This document shows positions 17,457 through 27,663 of a stretch of 58,970 nt of DNA, in pieces (the first letter of the stretch is position 1; each line of letters begins with the position of its first letter). Source of the stretch: Streptococcus mitis SK564 (GTDB lineage Bacteria; Bacillota; Bacilli; Lactobacillales; Streptococcaceae); NCBI RefSeq assembly GCF_000148525.1, contig NZ_AEDU01000032.1, positions 1-58,970 on the forward strand, read 5' to 3'. The position numbers were made by a program, and so were the translations under genes. Under the pieces are notes generated by a model. It had not been told where the DNA came from. It was given only the letters and a program-made list of their open reading frames with translations, and ran no database searches.

Positions 17457-18683
17457 ATGTTAGAAGATAAAAAAGCTGTAGTTTTTGCAGGTGATTACGC
17501 ATATATTCGACAAATTGAAACAGCAATGAAATCACTTTGCCGACATAATAGTCACTTAAAGGTATATATCTTAAATCAAGATATTCCTCAGGAATGGTTT
17601 AGTAGATTGAGAGTCTACTTACAAGAAATGGGAGGAGATTTGATTGATTGCAAATTAATAGGGCAACAGTTTCAAATGAACTGGTCAAATAAACTTCCCC
17701 ATATCAATCATATGACATTTGCACGCTATTTTATTCCAGATTTTGTAACAGAAGATAAAGTTCTCTATCTTGATAGTGATTTAGTGGTGACGGGTGATTT
17801 GACATCCTTATTTGAAGTAGACTTAGGTGAGAACTATCTAGCTGCAGCTCGTTCTTGCTTTGGAGCTGGAGTTGGCTTCAATGCTGGAGTTTTGTTGATT
17901 AACAACAAAAAATGGAAATTAGATAATATTCGTCAGCAGTTAGTTGAATTAACTGAGAAAGAACATGAAAATGTGGGAGAAGGAGATCAGTCTATTCTCA
18001 ATATTCTTTTTCAAAATAGTTGTTACCAGCTAGAGGATACCTATAATTTCCAAATAGGTTTTGATGCTGGTGCAGCTGAAAAGAATCATGCTTTTATTTT
18101 TGAAATTCCATTAACACCTCTTCCAAAAATTTTGCACTATATTTCTCCTGATAAACCCTGGAAGCAGTTTTCTGTTGGACGTCTGAGAGAAGAGTGGTGG
18201 AAATACTCTTTTATGGAATGGAGTTATATAGTATCTAGCTGGAAAGAAAAGGGGGTATTTTATTCTGCAGATATTTATAAACCAAAATTAACTTGTATGA
18301 ATTTAACTAATTCTTGGTGTGTAGAAAAAATTGATTATCTAGTTGAACAATTACCAGAAGTACATTTTTATATAGCTGCTCATACTGTTATGGCAAATGA
18401 ATTGAATAGACTATCTAAATTTCAAAATGTTACTCTCTATCCGAATTCTTTTCCTATTCTTGTAGAGAGACTCTTAAGAAATTCAGATATTTATTTAGAT
18501 TTAAATTTAGACCATAAACTAGAATATATTTATGATTTAGTGAAGAAATATAATAAACCTATGCTTAGTTTTGAAAGTAGTCGATATCAAGAACTTTCGG
18601 ATAGTGACTATGATGGTCTTTATTCTAATATTACTCCTGAAGAATTAGTTAATGCAATTAGAAGCTATATTCAAGATAAATAA
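17457..18683 (+). CDS. glyE: GlyE-type GT8 glycosyltransferase with add-on domain
   Basis: 408 residues. GT8 domain ~1-270: KAVVFAGDYAYIRQIETAMK, DxD as DSD at 106-108, FNAGVLLINNKKW, HYISPDKPW. Add-on domain ~278-408: LTCMNLTNSWCVEKIDYL, IYLDLNLDHKLEYI. Crystal structures of pneumococcal GlyE defined exactly this two-part layout. The enzyme adds a sugar at the third and fourth glycosylation steps. GGAGAG precedes the ATG. It is the last island glycosyltransferase before secY2; about 300 bases with a gene relic separate them. Confidence 0.9.
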   Translation: MLEDKKAVVFAGDYAYIRQIETAMKSLCRHNSHLKVYILNQDIPQEWFSRLRVYLQEMGGDLIDCKLIGQQFQMNWSNKLPHINHMTFARYFIPDFVTEDKVLYLDSDLVVTGDLTSLFEVDLGENYLAAARSCFGAGVGFNAGVLLINNKKWKLDNIRQQLVELTEKEHENVGEGDQSILNILFQNSCYQLEDTYNFQIGFDAGAAEKNHAFIFEIPLTPLPKILHYISPDKPWKQFSVGRLREEWWKYSFMEWSYIVSSWKEKGVFYSADIYKPKLTCMNLTNSWCVEKIDYLVEQLPEVHFYIAAHTVMANELNRLSKFQNVTLYPNSFPILVERLLRNSDIYLDLNLDHKLEYIYDLVKKYNKPMLSFESSRYQELSDSDYDGLYSNITPEELVNAIRSYIQDK

Positions 18684-18970
18684 TCCATGATAGAATAATT
18701 AGTTACATACCTTGAAAGTTTATGATAACGACTTTTTAAATTGGATAAGAAAGTACTATTTATGATGTTTTGTTACTCATTTTAGCTGGATTGGATTAGA
18801 TATTTCAGTTATGCGTGTTAGATTTATCAATCTTTTAAAGGATTATAAGCAAATTTTAGAATACTATCAATTAATAGATATTGAGGAATATAAAGACATT
18901 TGTTTCAGATTAAAGCTATTTTTTGAAGCAGGAAAAAGAACTAAAGTATGATATTCCTCTTTTTATAACT
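18684..18970. other. Gap between glyE and secY2
   Basis: Apart from the possible glycosyltransferase remnant, no gene, terminator or clear promoter is seen. A strong GAGGAG at 18975-18980 just after this gap serves secY2. Confidence 0.45.
18811..18951 (+). pseudogene. Probable 3' remnant of a glycosyltransferase gene upstream of secY2
   Basis: A short frame (MRVRFINLLKDYKQILEYYQ..., about 46 residues) ends at TGA 18951, with six further in-frame codons upstream (SWIGLDISV). Spacing of the L..Y.Q.L...YK pattern resembles the C-terminal acceptor end of the island GT2 proteins. No start signal or N-terminal domain is present. It could be chance coding potential; the match is weak. Confidence 0.35.
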
Positions 18971-18987
18971 AAGAGAGGAGAATCAAG

Positions 18988-20229
18988 TTGTTAAGAGAAA
19001 GAAAGTATATCGTGAAAAAAATTTACTCATCAATAGCAGTAAAAAAAGGACTAATAAGTTTGTTTCTGCTGTTTATCTATGTAGTTGGAAGTCGACTTAC
19101 TCTTCCTTTTGTTGATTTGAATAGTAGAGACTTTCTAGGTGGATCAACGGCATATTTGGCCTTTTCAACCGCACTTTTAGGAGGTAATCTAAGGAGTTTA
19201 TCCCTATTTTCTATAGGGTTATCACCGTGGATGTCATCAATGATTCTATGGCAGTTACTCTCTTTTTCTAAGAAATTAAATATTTCTTCAGGAGCAGTAG
19301 AAGTTCAAAATAGAAGACAGATGTATTTGACATTAGTCATTGCCTTGATTCAATCCTTAGCACTCTCATTGAATTTGCCCATACAGCAGTTTTATTCTTC
19401 TTTCTTAGTGATTATAATGAACACCTTGTTATTAATAGCGGGAGCCTTTTTTCTCATATGGCTATCAGACTTAAATTCTCGACTTGGAGTAGGTGGCTCG
19501 GGAGTTATTTTATTAGCTAGCATTGTTTTAACTATTCCACAAGATATTTTAAGTACATTTCAGCTTGTTCGAATTTCAACGGGAATGATAATATTTATTG
19601 TATTGAGTAGCATTGTATTAACCTATATGATGGTACTTATGTATAGAGCGCGTTATCGTATACCCGTTCATAAGATTGGCTTACGTAGCCGATTCAAGCG
19701 CTATTCTTATTTTGAAATAATGCTAAATCCTGCTGGAGGGATGCCGTTTATGTATGTTATGAGTTTTTTAAGTTTACCTACCTATATCTTTTTACTATTA
19801 CAAGCCCTTTTTCCTCAGACTTCTGTCTTCTCTGAAATGTCGGCTCAGTACGGAATTGGAAAACCATTATGGATTTATTCATACATTGCCATGATTTTTT
19901 TATTTAGTATTGCTTTCTCTTTTGTCAATATGAGTGGCGATCAGATATCAGATCGTATGAAGAAATCTGGAGAGTATATATACGGAGTTTATCCAGGAGA
20001 GGAAACCGGTCGCTTTATTAATCGATTAGTGTTTCGTTTTTCGATTATAGGTGGGACCTTTAATGTGCTTATGGCAGGAACTCCAATGTTATTAGTTTTA
20101 TCTGATGAGAAGTTGCTAAAAATTGCTATGATTCCAGGTTTATTTATGATGTTTGGTGGTATGATTTTCACAATCAAAGATGAAATGAAGGCTTTGAGAC
20201 TAAATGAAACCTATAAACCCTTGATTTAG
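18988..20229 (+). CDS. secY2: Accessory Sec translocase channel SecY2
   Basis: 413 residues from TTG 18988, seven bases after GAGGAG. A multi-spanning membrane protein of the SecY family with about ten hydrophobic segments, including [11 protein letters not shown] in the first and [16 protein letters not shown] in the loop region. It is a little shorter than housekeeping SecY. The family forms the dedicated channel that exports glycosylated serine-rich proteins with SecA2 and the Asp proteins. asp1 follows after nine bases. Identity is secure from the gene context (secY2-asp1-asp2-asp3-secA2) as well as sequence. Confidence 0.95.
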   Translation: MLRERKYIVKKIYSSIAVKKGLISLFLLFIYVVGSRLTLPFVDLNSRDFLGGSTAYLAFSTALLGGNLRSLSLFSIGLSPWMSSMILWQLLSFSKKLNISSGAVEVQNRRQMYLTLVIALIQSLALSLNLPIQQFYSSFLVIIMNTLLLIAGAFFLIWLSDLNSRLGVGGSGVILLASIVLTIPQDILSTFQLVRISTGMIIFIVLSSIVLTYMMVLMYRARYRIPVHKIGLRSRFKRYSYFEIMLNPAGGMPFMYVMSFLSLPTYIFLLLQALFPQTSVFSEMSAQYGIGKPLWIYSYIAMIFLFSIAFSFVNMSGDQISDRMKKSGEYIYGVYPGEETGRFINRLVFRFSIIGGTFNVLMAGTPMLLVLSDEKLLKIAMIPGLFMMFGGMIFTIKDEMKALRLNETYKPLI

Positions 20230-20238
20230 GAGGCTTTT

Positions 20239-21819
20239 ATGTATTATTTTATTCCAGCTTGGTATGGTTCAACTCGCCAATGGCATGCGGATATGATTCC
20301 ATGGTATCATTCTCAGTTTCGTTTTGAGTTTGATGATACTTTTAATCAAATTAGGCTTTTTCAAAGACAAGGGATACCATCCCGGCTATTAGTATTAGCC
20401 TATCAGCCACATTTGCGTTATTTTTTACATAGGCACGGTGTCTTAGAGACAGAAGTCTATTCTATCTTTGATGATATGCAAGACTTGCATGATATACACA
20501 CCCAGGTTCTTAATATGAAAGATATAGAGTGGGATAGCGATTGTCAATTTCTCTATAGTCCATTTGCAATAGTGGTTCAGAAAAATGGCAAAAAATATGC
20601 CAAGGTAGAACATGGTGTAGAAGGCTTTATTACTGAGATCCAATATTTTGATTTCGATGGACAGATGAGTAAGAATTATATCATGGATGATCGTGGCTTT
20701 GTATCGAGTGTTATTTATTTTGATAATGGACAGCCTACCTATCAAGACTACTTGGATCCTAAAGGTATCTGGAGATTTAGGGAGCATTTAAACGAGGGAG
20801 GACGAGTAGAGGTAAATCCAATATTTGGTTACCGTTTTAAACAGCTTCACTACACTGACATGAGTCAATTAATCGCAGAATATTTTGATAAATATCTGCA
20901 AAAGCAACAGAAAAAACAGGATATTTTCATCATTCCTTCTCATCCCCATCATGACCAATTTGTCTTAAATTGTTTACCGAGTGATACTGATAAAATTTTG
21001 AGTCTTTTCATTAATCGGAATTCTCAAGCTAGTTTTAAAGCCTTAGCTCCATCATTTGAACAGGTAGATGTAGTCTTAGTGGATAGAGAGGATAGTTTAC
21101 AACTTTTGCAGGAACTATATCCTGAACTTTCTAATAAATTTTATCATCTTTCTCCTTTTGATACACGTTTACGTCTGGGGCGAAGTCAAACAAGAAAAGA
21201 GTCTATTATTTACTATCAACTTGATTTTAACGAAGAAATTGATAGAGAATCATTGACTCAAGTTTTGTTATTTATTGCTGAGACCAAAAATACAGAGGTC
21301 ATTTTTGGAGCCTTTTCTGCTAGTCAGGAACAAATGGAGGAAGTGGAATCACTTGTCAATGAAATCATTCAGAAACAAATCCATACTGATAGTTTAGAAA
21401 AAGGAATAGACTACGGTGGGGCAGAAAATCCTTTAGAAGAAAATCAAGAGCAGGAACTACGTTTTCAGTTTGTCAATATGAATGATGAATTGGATCTGAT
21501 TAAGACACTAGAATTTGTTCGTTTGATTGTGGATTTGAATAAACAACCCCACCTCTATACCCAAATCGCAGGTATTAGTGCGGGAATTCCTCAGATTAAT
21601 CAGATTGAAACAGTCTATGTGGAACATTTGAAAAATGGTTATCTGATTTCAGATGTGACCGGATTTTCCAAGGCGGCACATTACTATACAGATAAACTGA
21701 AAGAATGGAATCAAGCCTTAGTATACTCTATTGATAAAATCAAGGAGCATACTGGACAACGATTCTTAGATAAGTTGCATCACTGGATTGAGGAGGTTAC
21801 AGATGTCAAAGGATTATAA
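20239..21819 (+). CDS. asp1: Accessory Sec system protein Asp1
   Basis: 526 residues starting MYYFIPAWYGSTRQWHADM, the typical Asp1 opening, with AGGAGG before the ATG. Asp1 is a soluble protein with a GT-B-like fold that lacks transferase activity and works in a complex with Asp2 and Asp3 to bring the glycoprotein to SecA2. The C-terminal part contains YTQIAGISAGIPQINQIE, a conserved segment near the end of the family. It overlaps asp2 by 17 bases, with the asp2 ribosome binding site inside asp1. Confidence 0.95.
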   Translation: MYYFIPAWYGSTRQWHADMIPWYHSQFRFEFDDTFNQIRLFQRQGIPSRLLVLAYQPHLRYFLHRHGVLETEVYSIFDDMQDLHDIHTQVLNMKDIEWDSDCQFLYSPFAIVVQKNGKKYAKVEHGVEGFITEIQYFDFDGQMSKNYIMDDRGFVSSVIYFDNGQPTYQDYLDPKGIWRFREHLNEGGRVEVNPIFGYRFKQLHYTDMSQLIAEYFDKYLQKQQKKQDIFIIPSHPHHDQFVLNCLPSDTDKILSLFINRNSQASFKALAPSFEQVDVVLVDREDSLQLLQELYPELSNKFYHLSPFDTRLRLGRSQTRKESIIYYQLDFNEEIDRESLTQVLLFIAETKNTEVIFGAFSASQEQMEEVESLVNEIIQKQIHTDSLEKGIDYGGAENPLEENQEQELRFQFVNMNDELDLIKTLEFVRLIVDLNKQPHLYTQIAGISAGIPQINQIETVYVEHLKNGYLISDVTGFSKAAHYYTDKLKEWNQALVYSIDKIKEHTGQRFLDKLHHWIEEVTDVKGL

Positions 21820-23338
21820 AATCCTACAGATAGGGATTGATAATTGGGCTCATCATTATGAAATTCCTGAAAACATGGATTGGTATTATTTCTGTCCCAA
21901 TTCACCGCTAGCTCTTCGCAAAATGATGGAAATGGAAGGGATAACCAGTTTTCATGCTATCTTAATAGAGGATGGACAGTATATAAGGGATTTAATGCCT
22001 TTTGTACATCATATCGAACCCTATACTTTACTTTATAATCAAGATTTTCAAACGACAGATTTGGGTATTCTTGATTGCTTAAAAAAGCGGTGTGCTCAGG
22101 CTGTAGATTTTTCTGATCCCCAGGAATTACTCAATGATTTATCAACTTCTCTCTTTGGTGGGGGGTATGGGGATAAATTATTTCCGTCAAGTATCCAAAT
22201 TCATCCCTCTTTTAAAGGTTCTATTTCCTATCAAGGATTTGAGCATGTGACCTTAGAAGGAAATTTTGGGGATGATTTTCAACAACTAGCTTACTGGTCT
22301 GATAATTTTAGAGTATATAAAAATTCAGATATAGAGTTATGGTTAGAATATGAAAAAGAAGGAAATTGTGAATTAAGATTTGTTATTCGTAAATTGTGGG
22401 ATGGATCTGTAGATGATTTTTTTGAAGAGGAAATTTATAGTGAAATTGACTTAGAAGAAGCAATAGTAATAAATAGTAAAGAAATAGATATCTTTTTGTC
22501 AGTATCGATAGAAGCTAGAGGACAAGGAAAAATTCAGCTTGGAAATCTTCATCAGCGTTGGAGTCGTAAACAATTTGGAAAATTTTTCCTTGGAGGTCAT
22601 ATTTTACATGATAGTAAGCGTGATGAAATCAACTACTTCTTCCATCCGGGTGATTTTAAATCTCCCTTGACCATCTATTTTGCTGGGTATCGTCCTGCAG
22701 AGGGGTTTGAAGGTTACCGTATGATGAAAAATCTAGGATGTCCTTTTCTTCTATTTTCGGATCCTCGTCTTGAGGGTGGAGCCTTTTACATTGGAAGTCA
22801 AGAATTAGAGAATAAGATTAAAGAAACCATTCAATATTATTTGGATTATCTTGGTTTGACATCTAAAGATTTGATTTTATCTGGTCTTTCCATGGGGACC
22901 TTTCCGTCGCTCTATTATGCAGCCGCTTTTGAGCCACGTGCAGTTATTGTCGGTAAGCCATTAGCTAATATTGGGACTATCGCAAAACGAGCGCGTTTAG
23001 AGGCACCAGGAGTATTTAATACCAGTTTTGATGTTCTGAGACATCAGACTGGTGGAGTTAGTTATCAACATATGGAAGATTTGAATCAAACCTTTTGGAA
23101 TGATTTTAAAAAGGCTGATTTTTCAAATACGACCTTTGGTTTGTCCTATATGAAGGATGAGGATATGGATCCTCAGGTTTACGAACAATTAGTAGCTCAT
23201 TTGTGTAATACTGGTGCGAAAATTCTTTCTAAGGGGACAGCTGGTCGACACAATGATGACACAGATACAAATGTAGCCTGGTTTCTACATTTTTATCGTA
23301 TGATATTGAATAGTGATTTTGGAAGGTTAGACAAATGA
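21803..23338 (+). CDS. asp2: Accessory Sec system protein Asp2, glycan O-acetyltransferase
   Basis: 511 residues from ATG 21803, chosen because GAGGAGG ends five bases upstream; an in-frame TTG at 21788 lies before that signal. The C-terminal alpha/beta-hydrolase-like domain has the nucleophile motif GLSMG with Ser at residue 363. In S. gordonii the equivalent Ser is needed for O-acetylation of GlcNAc on the exported protein, and Asp2 is also required for export. Late residues include GTAGRHNDDT, likely near the catalytic His. It contains a G6 run at 22160-22165. The stop overlaps asp3 (ATGA). Confidence 0.94.
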   Translation: MSKDYKILQIGIDNWAHHYEIPENMDWYYFCPNSPLALRKMMEMEGITSFHAILIEDGQYIRDLMPFVHHIEPYTLLYNQDFQTTDLGILDCLKKRCAQAVDFSDPQELLNDLSTSLFGGGYGDKLFPSSIQIHPSFKGSISYQGFEHVTLEGNFGDDFQQLAYWSDNFRVYKNSDIELWLEYEKEGNCELRFVIRKLWDGSVDDFFEEEIYSEIDLEEAIVINSKEIDIFLSVSIEARGQGKIQLGNLHQRWSRKQFGKFFLGGHILHDSKRDEINYFFHPGDFKSPLTIYFAGYRPAEGFEGYRMMKNLGCPFLLFSDPRLEGGAFYIGSQELENKIKETIQYYLDYLGLTSKDLILSGLSMGTFPSLYYAAAFEPRAVIVGKPLANIGTIAKRARLEAPGVFNTSFDVLRHQTGGVSYQHMEDLNQTFWNDFKKADFSNTTFGLSYMKDEDMDPQVYEQLVAHLCNTGAKILSKGTAGRHNDDTDTNVAWFLHFYRMILNSDFGRLDK

Positions 23339-23775
23339 TTATCAATCAGAGAACAGATATTAGGTGGGGAGAAGTAGGGGAGACATTTATGTATGGTACG
23401 AGTGTTACCTATCATCCAGATCAGCATATTAGTCTCTACAATCCCCTAGTGGCTTCTGGGGAGATTATTCGCTCGTGGACTTCTAGTTTGAACTACCAAG
23501 CCTTTAGAACACAACCTAGTCTCCCACTTTTAAAAAGAAAGCATGATTATGAGATTTCTATGAATATAGAATGTCAGCCTACCAATGGAGTCTATACAAA
23601 GATTGCCTTTTTTGATAGATATGGAGATGTGATTGAGGAAAAGGTAGAAAAAATAAAAACTTTCTGCTTTACCTATCCTGATGATACCTATACCTATCAA
23701 GTTTCCCTTCTGAGTGCTGGTTTTGAGTCCTTAGATTTCTATTCTTTTTCTATTAAGGAGACGAATCGTGTTTAA
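23335..23775 (+). CDS. asp3: Accessory Sec system protein Asp3
   Basis: 146 residues, start overlapping the asp2 stop and end overlapping the secA2 GTG start by eight bases. The protein is mostly beta-strand with a carbohydrate-binding-module-like pattern ([21 protein letters not shown]). Asp3 binds the serine-rich region and Asp1/Asp2 as an adaptor. Recognised from order and the characteristic R-W-(S/T)-S-L-Y motif region. Confidence 0.92.
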   Translation: MIINQRTDIRWGEVGETFMYGTSVTYHPDQHISLYNPLVASGEIIRSWTSSLNYQAFRTQPSLPLLKRKHDYEISMNIECQPTNGVYTKIAFFDRYGDVIEEKVEKIKTFCFTYPDDTYTYQVSLLSAGFESLDFYSFSIKETNRV

Positions 23776-26140
23776 AGGTTTATATCAAGATTTTCAACTT
23801 CGGAAAGTCAAAAGGATTTTAAGAAAGATTAATGCCCTTAAGGGAAATATGGAGTCTCTATCAGACCAGGAACTAGCGGCAAAAACAGTGGAATTTCGTC
23901 AGCGCCTTGCTGATGGAGTCACTCTCGATGATCTATTGGTAGAGGCTTTTGCTGCTGTTCGTGAAGCAGATAGACGTGTATTGGGCATGTTCCCCTATGA
24001 TGTCCAAGTCATGGGAGGAATTGTGATCCATCAGGGAAATGTCGCTGAGATGAATACTGGCGAGGGGAAGACCTTGACAGCTACTATGCCCGTATATCTC
24101 AATGCCCTGACAGGTAAAGGTACTATGGTAATTACCACTAATGAATATCTAGCCAAACGTGATGCCGAGGAGATGGGACAAGTCTATCGCTTCTTAGGAT
24201 TGACTATTGGTATCCCTTTTCCAGATGATGACCAAGAGGAAGTGACGCCAGAAGAGAAAAAAAAGATTTATGCTTCTGATATCATTTATACAACGAATAA
24301 TAATTTAGGTTTTGATTATTTACATGATAATTTGGCCTCAAATGAGGAAGGAAAATTTTTACGCCCCTTTGATTACGTCATCATCGATGAGATTGATGAT
24401 ATCTTATTGGACAGCGCTCAGACACCTCTTATCATTGCAGGCTCCCCTCGGGTTCAATCAAATCACTACGGCATTATTGATACGCTGGTAACGACTTTGG
24501 TAGAAGGAGAGGACTATATCTTTAAAGAGGAGAAGGATGAGATTTGGCTCACTACCAAGGGGGCTAAAGCTGCTGAAAGCTTTTTAGGGATAGATCATTT
24601 TTACAAGGAAGAACATGCAATTTTTGCTCGTCATTTAGTGTATGCGCTTCGAGCCCATAAACTCTTTACAAAGGACAAGGACTATGTCATTCGTGGGAAT
24701 GAAATGGTATTAGTAGATAAGGGGACCGGACGTTTGATGGAGCAAACTAAACTACAGGGAGGTCTCCATCAGGCCATTGAAGCCAAGGAACATGTCAAAT
24801 TGTCTCCAGAGACGCGGGCTATGGCTTCGATCACCTATCAGAGCCTTTTTAAGATGTTTAATAAGATATCTGGTATGACAGGGACAGGGAAGGTTGCAGA
24901 AAAAGAGTTTATTGAAACCTACAATATGTCTGTAGTACGCATTCCAACCAATCGCCCTAGACAACGGATTGACTATCCAGATAATCTCTATGTCACTTTA
25001 CCTGAAAAAGTGTATGCTTCCTTGGAGTACATCAAGGAATACCATGCTAAGGGAAATCCCTTACTCGTTTTTGTTGGCTCAGTTGAAATGTCTCAGCTTT
25101 ATTCGTCACTCTTGCTCAGAGAGGGAATTGCCCATAATGTTCTAAATGCTAATAATGCGGCGCGTGAGGCCCAGATCATCTCTGAGTCAGGTCAAATGGG
25201 GGCTGTGACAGTGGCTACTTCCATGGCAGGACGTGGTACGGATATCAAGCTTGGTGAAGGAGTCGCAGAGCTTGGCGGCTTGATTGTTATTGGAACTGAG
25301 CGGATGGAAAGTCAGCGGATAGACCTGCAAATTCGTGGCCGTTCTGGCCGTCAGGGAGATCCTGGTATGAGTAAGTTTTTTGTATCCTTGGAGGACGATG
25401 TTATCAAGAAATTCGGTCCATCTTGGGTTCATAAAAAGTACAAAGATTATCAGGTTCAAGATATGACTCAACCAGAAGTATTGAAAGGTCGTAAATACCG
25501 AAGGCTAGTCGAAAAGGCTCAGCATGCTAGTGATAGTGCTGGACGTACGGCGCGTCGTCAGACACTAGAATATGCGGAGAGTATGAATATTCAACGGGAT
25601 ATGATTTATAAGGAGCGTAATCGTCTAATAGATGGTTCTCGTGACTTAGAAGATGTTGTTGATGAAATCATTGCTAGCTACATAGATCAAGTGACTTCTT
25701 CAGACTATGAAAGCCGAGAACTACTCTTCCACTTCATTGTGACCAATATTAGTTTCCATATTAAAGAAGTTCCAGACTATGTAAATGTGACTGACAAAAT
25801 CGCAGTTCGTAGCTTTATGAAGCAGGTGATTGATAAAGAACTTTCTGAAAAGAAAGAATTACTTGATCAGCATGGTCTGTATGAACAGTATTTACGACTT
25901 TCTATGCTCAAGGCTATTGATGACAACTGGGTAGAGCAGGTAGACTATCTCCAACAGTTATCGATGGCTATCGGTGGCCAGTCTGCTAGTCAGAAAAACC
26001 CGATCGTAGAGTACTATCAAGAAGCCTACGCAGGTTTTGAAGCCATGAAAGAACAGATTCGGTCTGATATGGTACGTAATCTTTTGATGGGACTTGTTGA
26101 AGTTACTTCTAAAGGTGAAATTATGACTCATTTCCCATAA
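23768..26140 (+). CDS. secA2: Accessory Sec translocase ATPase SecA2
   Basis: 790 residues from GTG 23768. SecA features seen: [17 protein letters not shown], Walker A GEGKTL near residue 98-103, [19 protein letters not shown] as Walker B with the following motif, GMTGTG, and [14 protein letters not shown] plus [13 protein letters not shown] in the second nucleotide-binding fold. The C-terminal zinc-binding tail of housekeeping SecA is absent (ends MTHFP), as is usual for SecA2. It drives export of the glycosylated adhesin through SecY2. gtfA starts 11 bases downstream after GAGGAG. Confidence 0.96.
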   Translation: MFKGLYQDFQLRKVKRILRKINALKGNMESLSDQELAAKTVEFRQRLADGVTLDDLLVEAFAAVREADRRVLGMFPYDVQVMGGIVIHQGNVAEMNTGEGKTLTATMPVYLNALTGKGTMVITTNEYLAKRDAEEMGQVYRFLGLTIGIPFPDDDQEEVTPEEKKKIYASDIIYTTNNNLGFDYLHDNLASNEEGKFLRPFDYVIIDEIDDILLDSAQTPLIIAGSPRVQSNHYGIIDTLVTTLVEGEDYIFKEEKDEIWLTTKGAKAAESFLGIDHFYKEEHAIFARHLVYALRAHKLFTKDKDYVIRGNEMVLVDKGTGRLMEQTKLQGGLHQAIEAKEHVKLSPETRAMASITYQSLFKMFNKISGMTGTGKVAEKEFIETYNMSVVRIPTNRPRQRIDYPDNLYVTLPEKVYASLEYIKEYHAKGNPLLVFVGSVEMSQLYSSLLLREGIAHNVLNANNAAREAQIISESGQMGAVTVATSMAGRGTDIKLGEGVAELGGLIVIGTERMESQRIDLQIRGRSGRQGDPGMSKFFVSLEDDVIKKFGPSWVHKKYKDYQVQDMTQPEVLKGRKYRRLVEKAQHASDSAGRTARRQTLEYAESMNIQRDMIYKERNRLIDGSRDLEDVVDEIIASYIDQVTSSDYESRELLFHFIVTNISFHIKEVPDYVNVTDKIAVRSFMKQVIDKELSEKKELLDQHGLYEQYLRLSMLKAIDDNWVEQVDYLQQLSMAIGGQSASQKNPIVEYYQEAYAGFEAMKEQIRSDMVRNLLMGLVEVTSKGEIMTHFP

Positions 26141-26151
26141 GAGGAGAATAT

Positions 26152-27663
26152 ATGACAATTTATAACATAAATTTAGGAATTGGTTGGGCCAGCAGTGGTG
26201 TTGAATATGCCCAAGCCTATCGTGCGGGTGTTTTTCGGAAATTAAATTTGTCCTCTAAGTTTATCTTTACGGATATGATTTTAGCTGATAACATTCAGCA
26301 CTTAACATCTAATATTGGTTTTGATGATGATCAGGTGATCTGGCTTTATAATCATTTTACAGACATAAAGATTGCACCGACTAGCGTGACAGTGGATGAT
26401 GTCCTGGCTTATTTCGGTGGTGAAGAAAGTCACAGAGAAAAAAATGGTAAGGTCTTGCGTGTCTTCTTTTCTGATCAAGATAAGTTTGTAACCTGTTATT
26501 TGGTAGATGAGGACAAGGACTTGGTTCAACACGCGGAATATGTCTTTAAAGGAAAACTGATTCGTAAGGATTACTTTTCTTATACGCGTTATTGTAGCGA
26601 ATACTTTGCTCCCAAGGACAATGTTGCAGTCCTATACCAACGAACTTTTTACAATGAAAACGGGACTCCAGCCTATGATATCTTGATGAATCAAGGCAAG
26701 GAAGAAGTTTATCGTTTCAAGGACAAGATTTTCTATGGGAAGCAATCTTTTATGTGTGCCTTTATGAAATCCTTACATTTGAACAAGTCTGATTTGGTCA
26801 TTCTTGATAGGGAGACAGGTATTGGACAGGTTGTTTTTGAGGAAGCGCAGGTAGCGCATCTAGCGGTAGTTGTTCACGCGGAGCATTATAGTGAAAATGC
26901 TACAAATGAGGACTATATCCTTTGGAACAACTATTATGACTATCAGTTTACAAATGCAGATAAGGTTGACTTCTTTATCGTATCAACTGATAGACAAAAT
27001 GAAGTTCTACAAGAGCAATTTGCCAAATACACCCAGCACCAACCAAAGGTTGTTACCATTCCTGTAGGAAGTATTGATTCCTTGACCGAGTCAAATCAAG
27101 GACGTAAGCCATTTTCATTGATTACAGCTTCACGTCTTGCCAAAGAAAAACACATTGATTGGTTGGTCAAGGCGGTGATTGAGGCGCGTAAGGAAATTCC
27201 TGAATTAACATTTGATATTTATGGTAGTGGCGGAGAAGATTCTCTGCTTAGAGAAATTATTGCAAATCATCAGGCTGAGGATTATATCCAGCTCAAGGGA
27301 CATGCGGAACTTTCGCAGATTTATAGCCAGTATGAGGTCTATTTGACGGCTTCTACCAGCGAAGGATTTGGTTTGACCTTGATGGAAGCTATTGGTTCAG
27401 GCCTTCCTCTAATTGGTTTTGATGTGCCTTATGGTAATCAGACCTTTATAGAAGATGGGAAAAATGGTTATTTAATTCCAAGTTCATCTGACCATGTAGA
27501 AGACCAAATCAAGCAAGCTTTTTCAACTAAGATTTGTCAATTGTATCAAGAAAATCGTTTGGAAGCTATGCGTGCCCATTCTTACCAAATTGCAGAAGGT
27601 TTCTTAACCGAAGAAATTTTAGAAAAGTGGAAGAAAACAGTAGAGGAGGTGCTCCATGATTGA
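26152..27663 (+). CDS. gtfA: O-GlcNAc transferase catalytic subunit GtfA
   Basis: 503 residues of GT4 type with a GT-B fold. After an N-terminal region with the extended beta-meander (DUF1975-like) insertion comes the donor-binding half: TASRLAKEKHIDWLVKA and STSEGFGLTLMEAIGSGLP, whose E404 and E412 form the EX7E motif. With GtfB it transfers GlcNAc from UDP-GlcNAc to Ser/Thr of the serine-rich protein, the first glycosylation step, in the cytoplasm. It overlaps gtfB by eight bases, fitting their 1:1 complex. Confidence 0.95.
   Translation: MTIYNINLGIGWASSGVEYAQAYRAGVFRKLNLSSKFIFTDMILADNIQHLTSNIGFDDDQVIWLYNHFTDIKIAPTSVTVDDVLAYFGGEESHREKNGKVLRVFFSDQDKFVTCYLVDEDKDLVQHAEYVFKGKLIRKDYFSYTRYCSEYFAPKDNVAVLYQRTFYNENGTPAYDILMNQGKEEVYRFKDKIFYGKQSFMCAFMKSLHLNKSDLVILDRETGIGQVVFEEAQVAHLAVVVHAEHYSENATNEDYILWNNYYDYQFTNADKVDFFIVSTDRQNEVLQEQFAKYTQHQPKVVTIPVGSIDSLTESNQGRKPFSLITASRLAKEKHIDWLVKAVIEARKEIPELTFDIYGSGGEDSLLREIIANHQAEDYIQLKGHAELSQIYSQYEVYLTASTSEGFGLTLMEAIGSGLPLIGFDVPYGNQTFIEDGKNGYLIPSSSDHVEDQIKQAFSTKICQLYQENRLEAMRAHSYQIAEGFLTEEILEKWKKTVEEVLHD

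Noticed and set aside
22160..22165. G6 run in asp2 as a further phase-variable site
   Set aside because: Six G is short for efficient slippage and asp2 is needed for export; kept only as a note.
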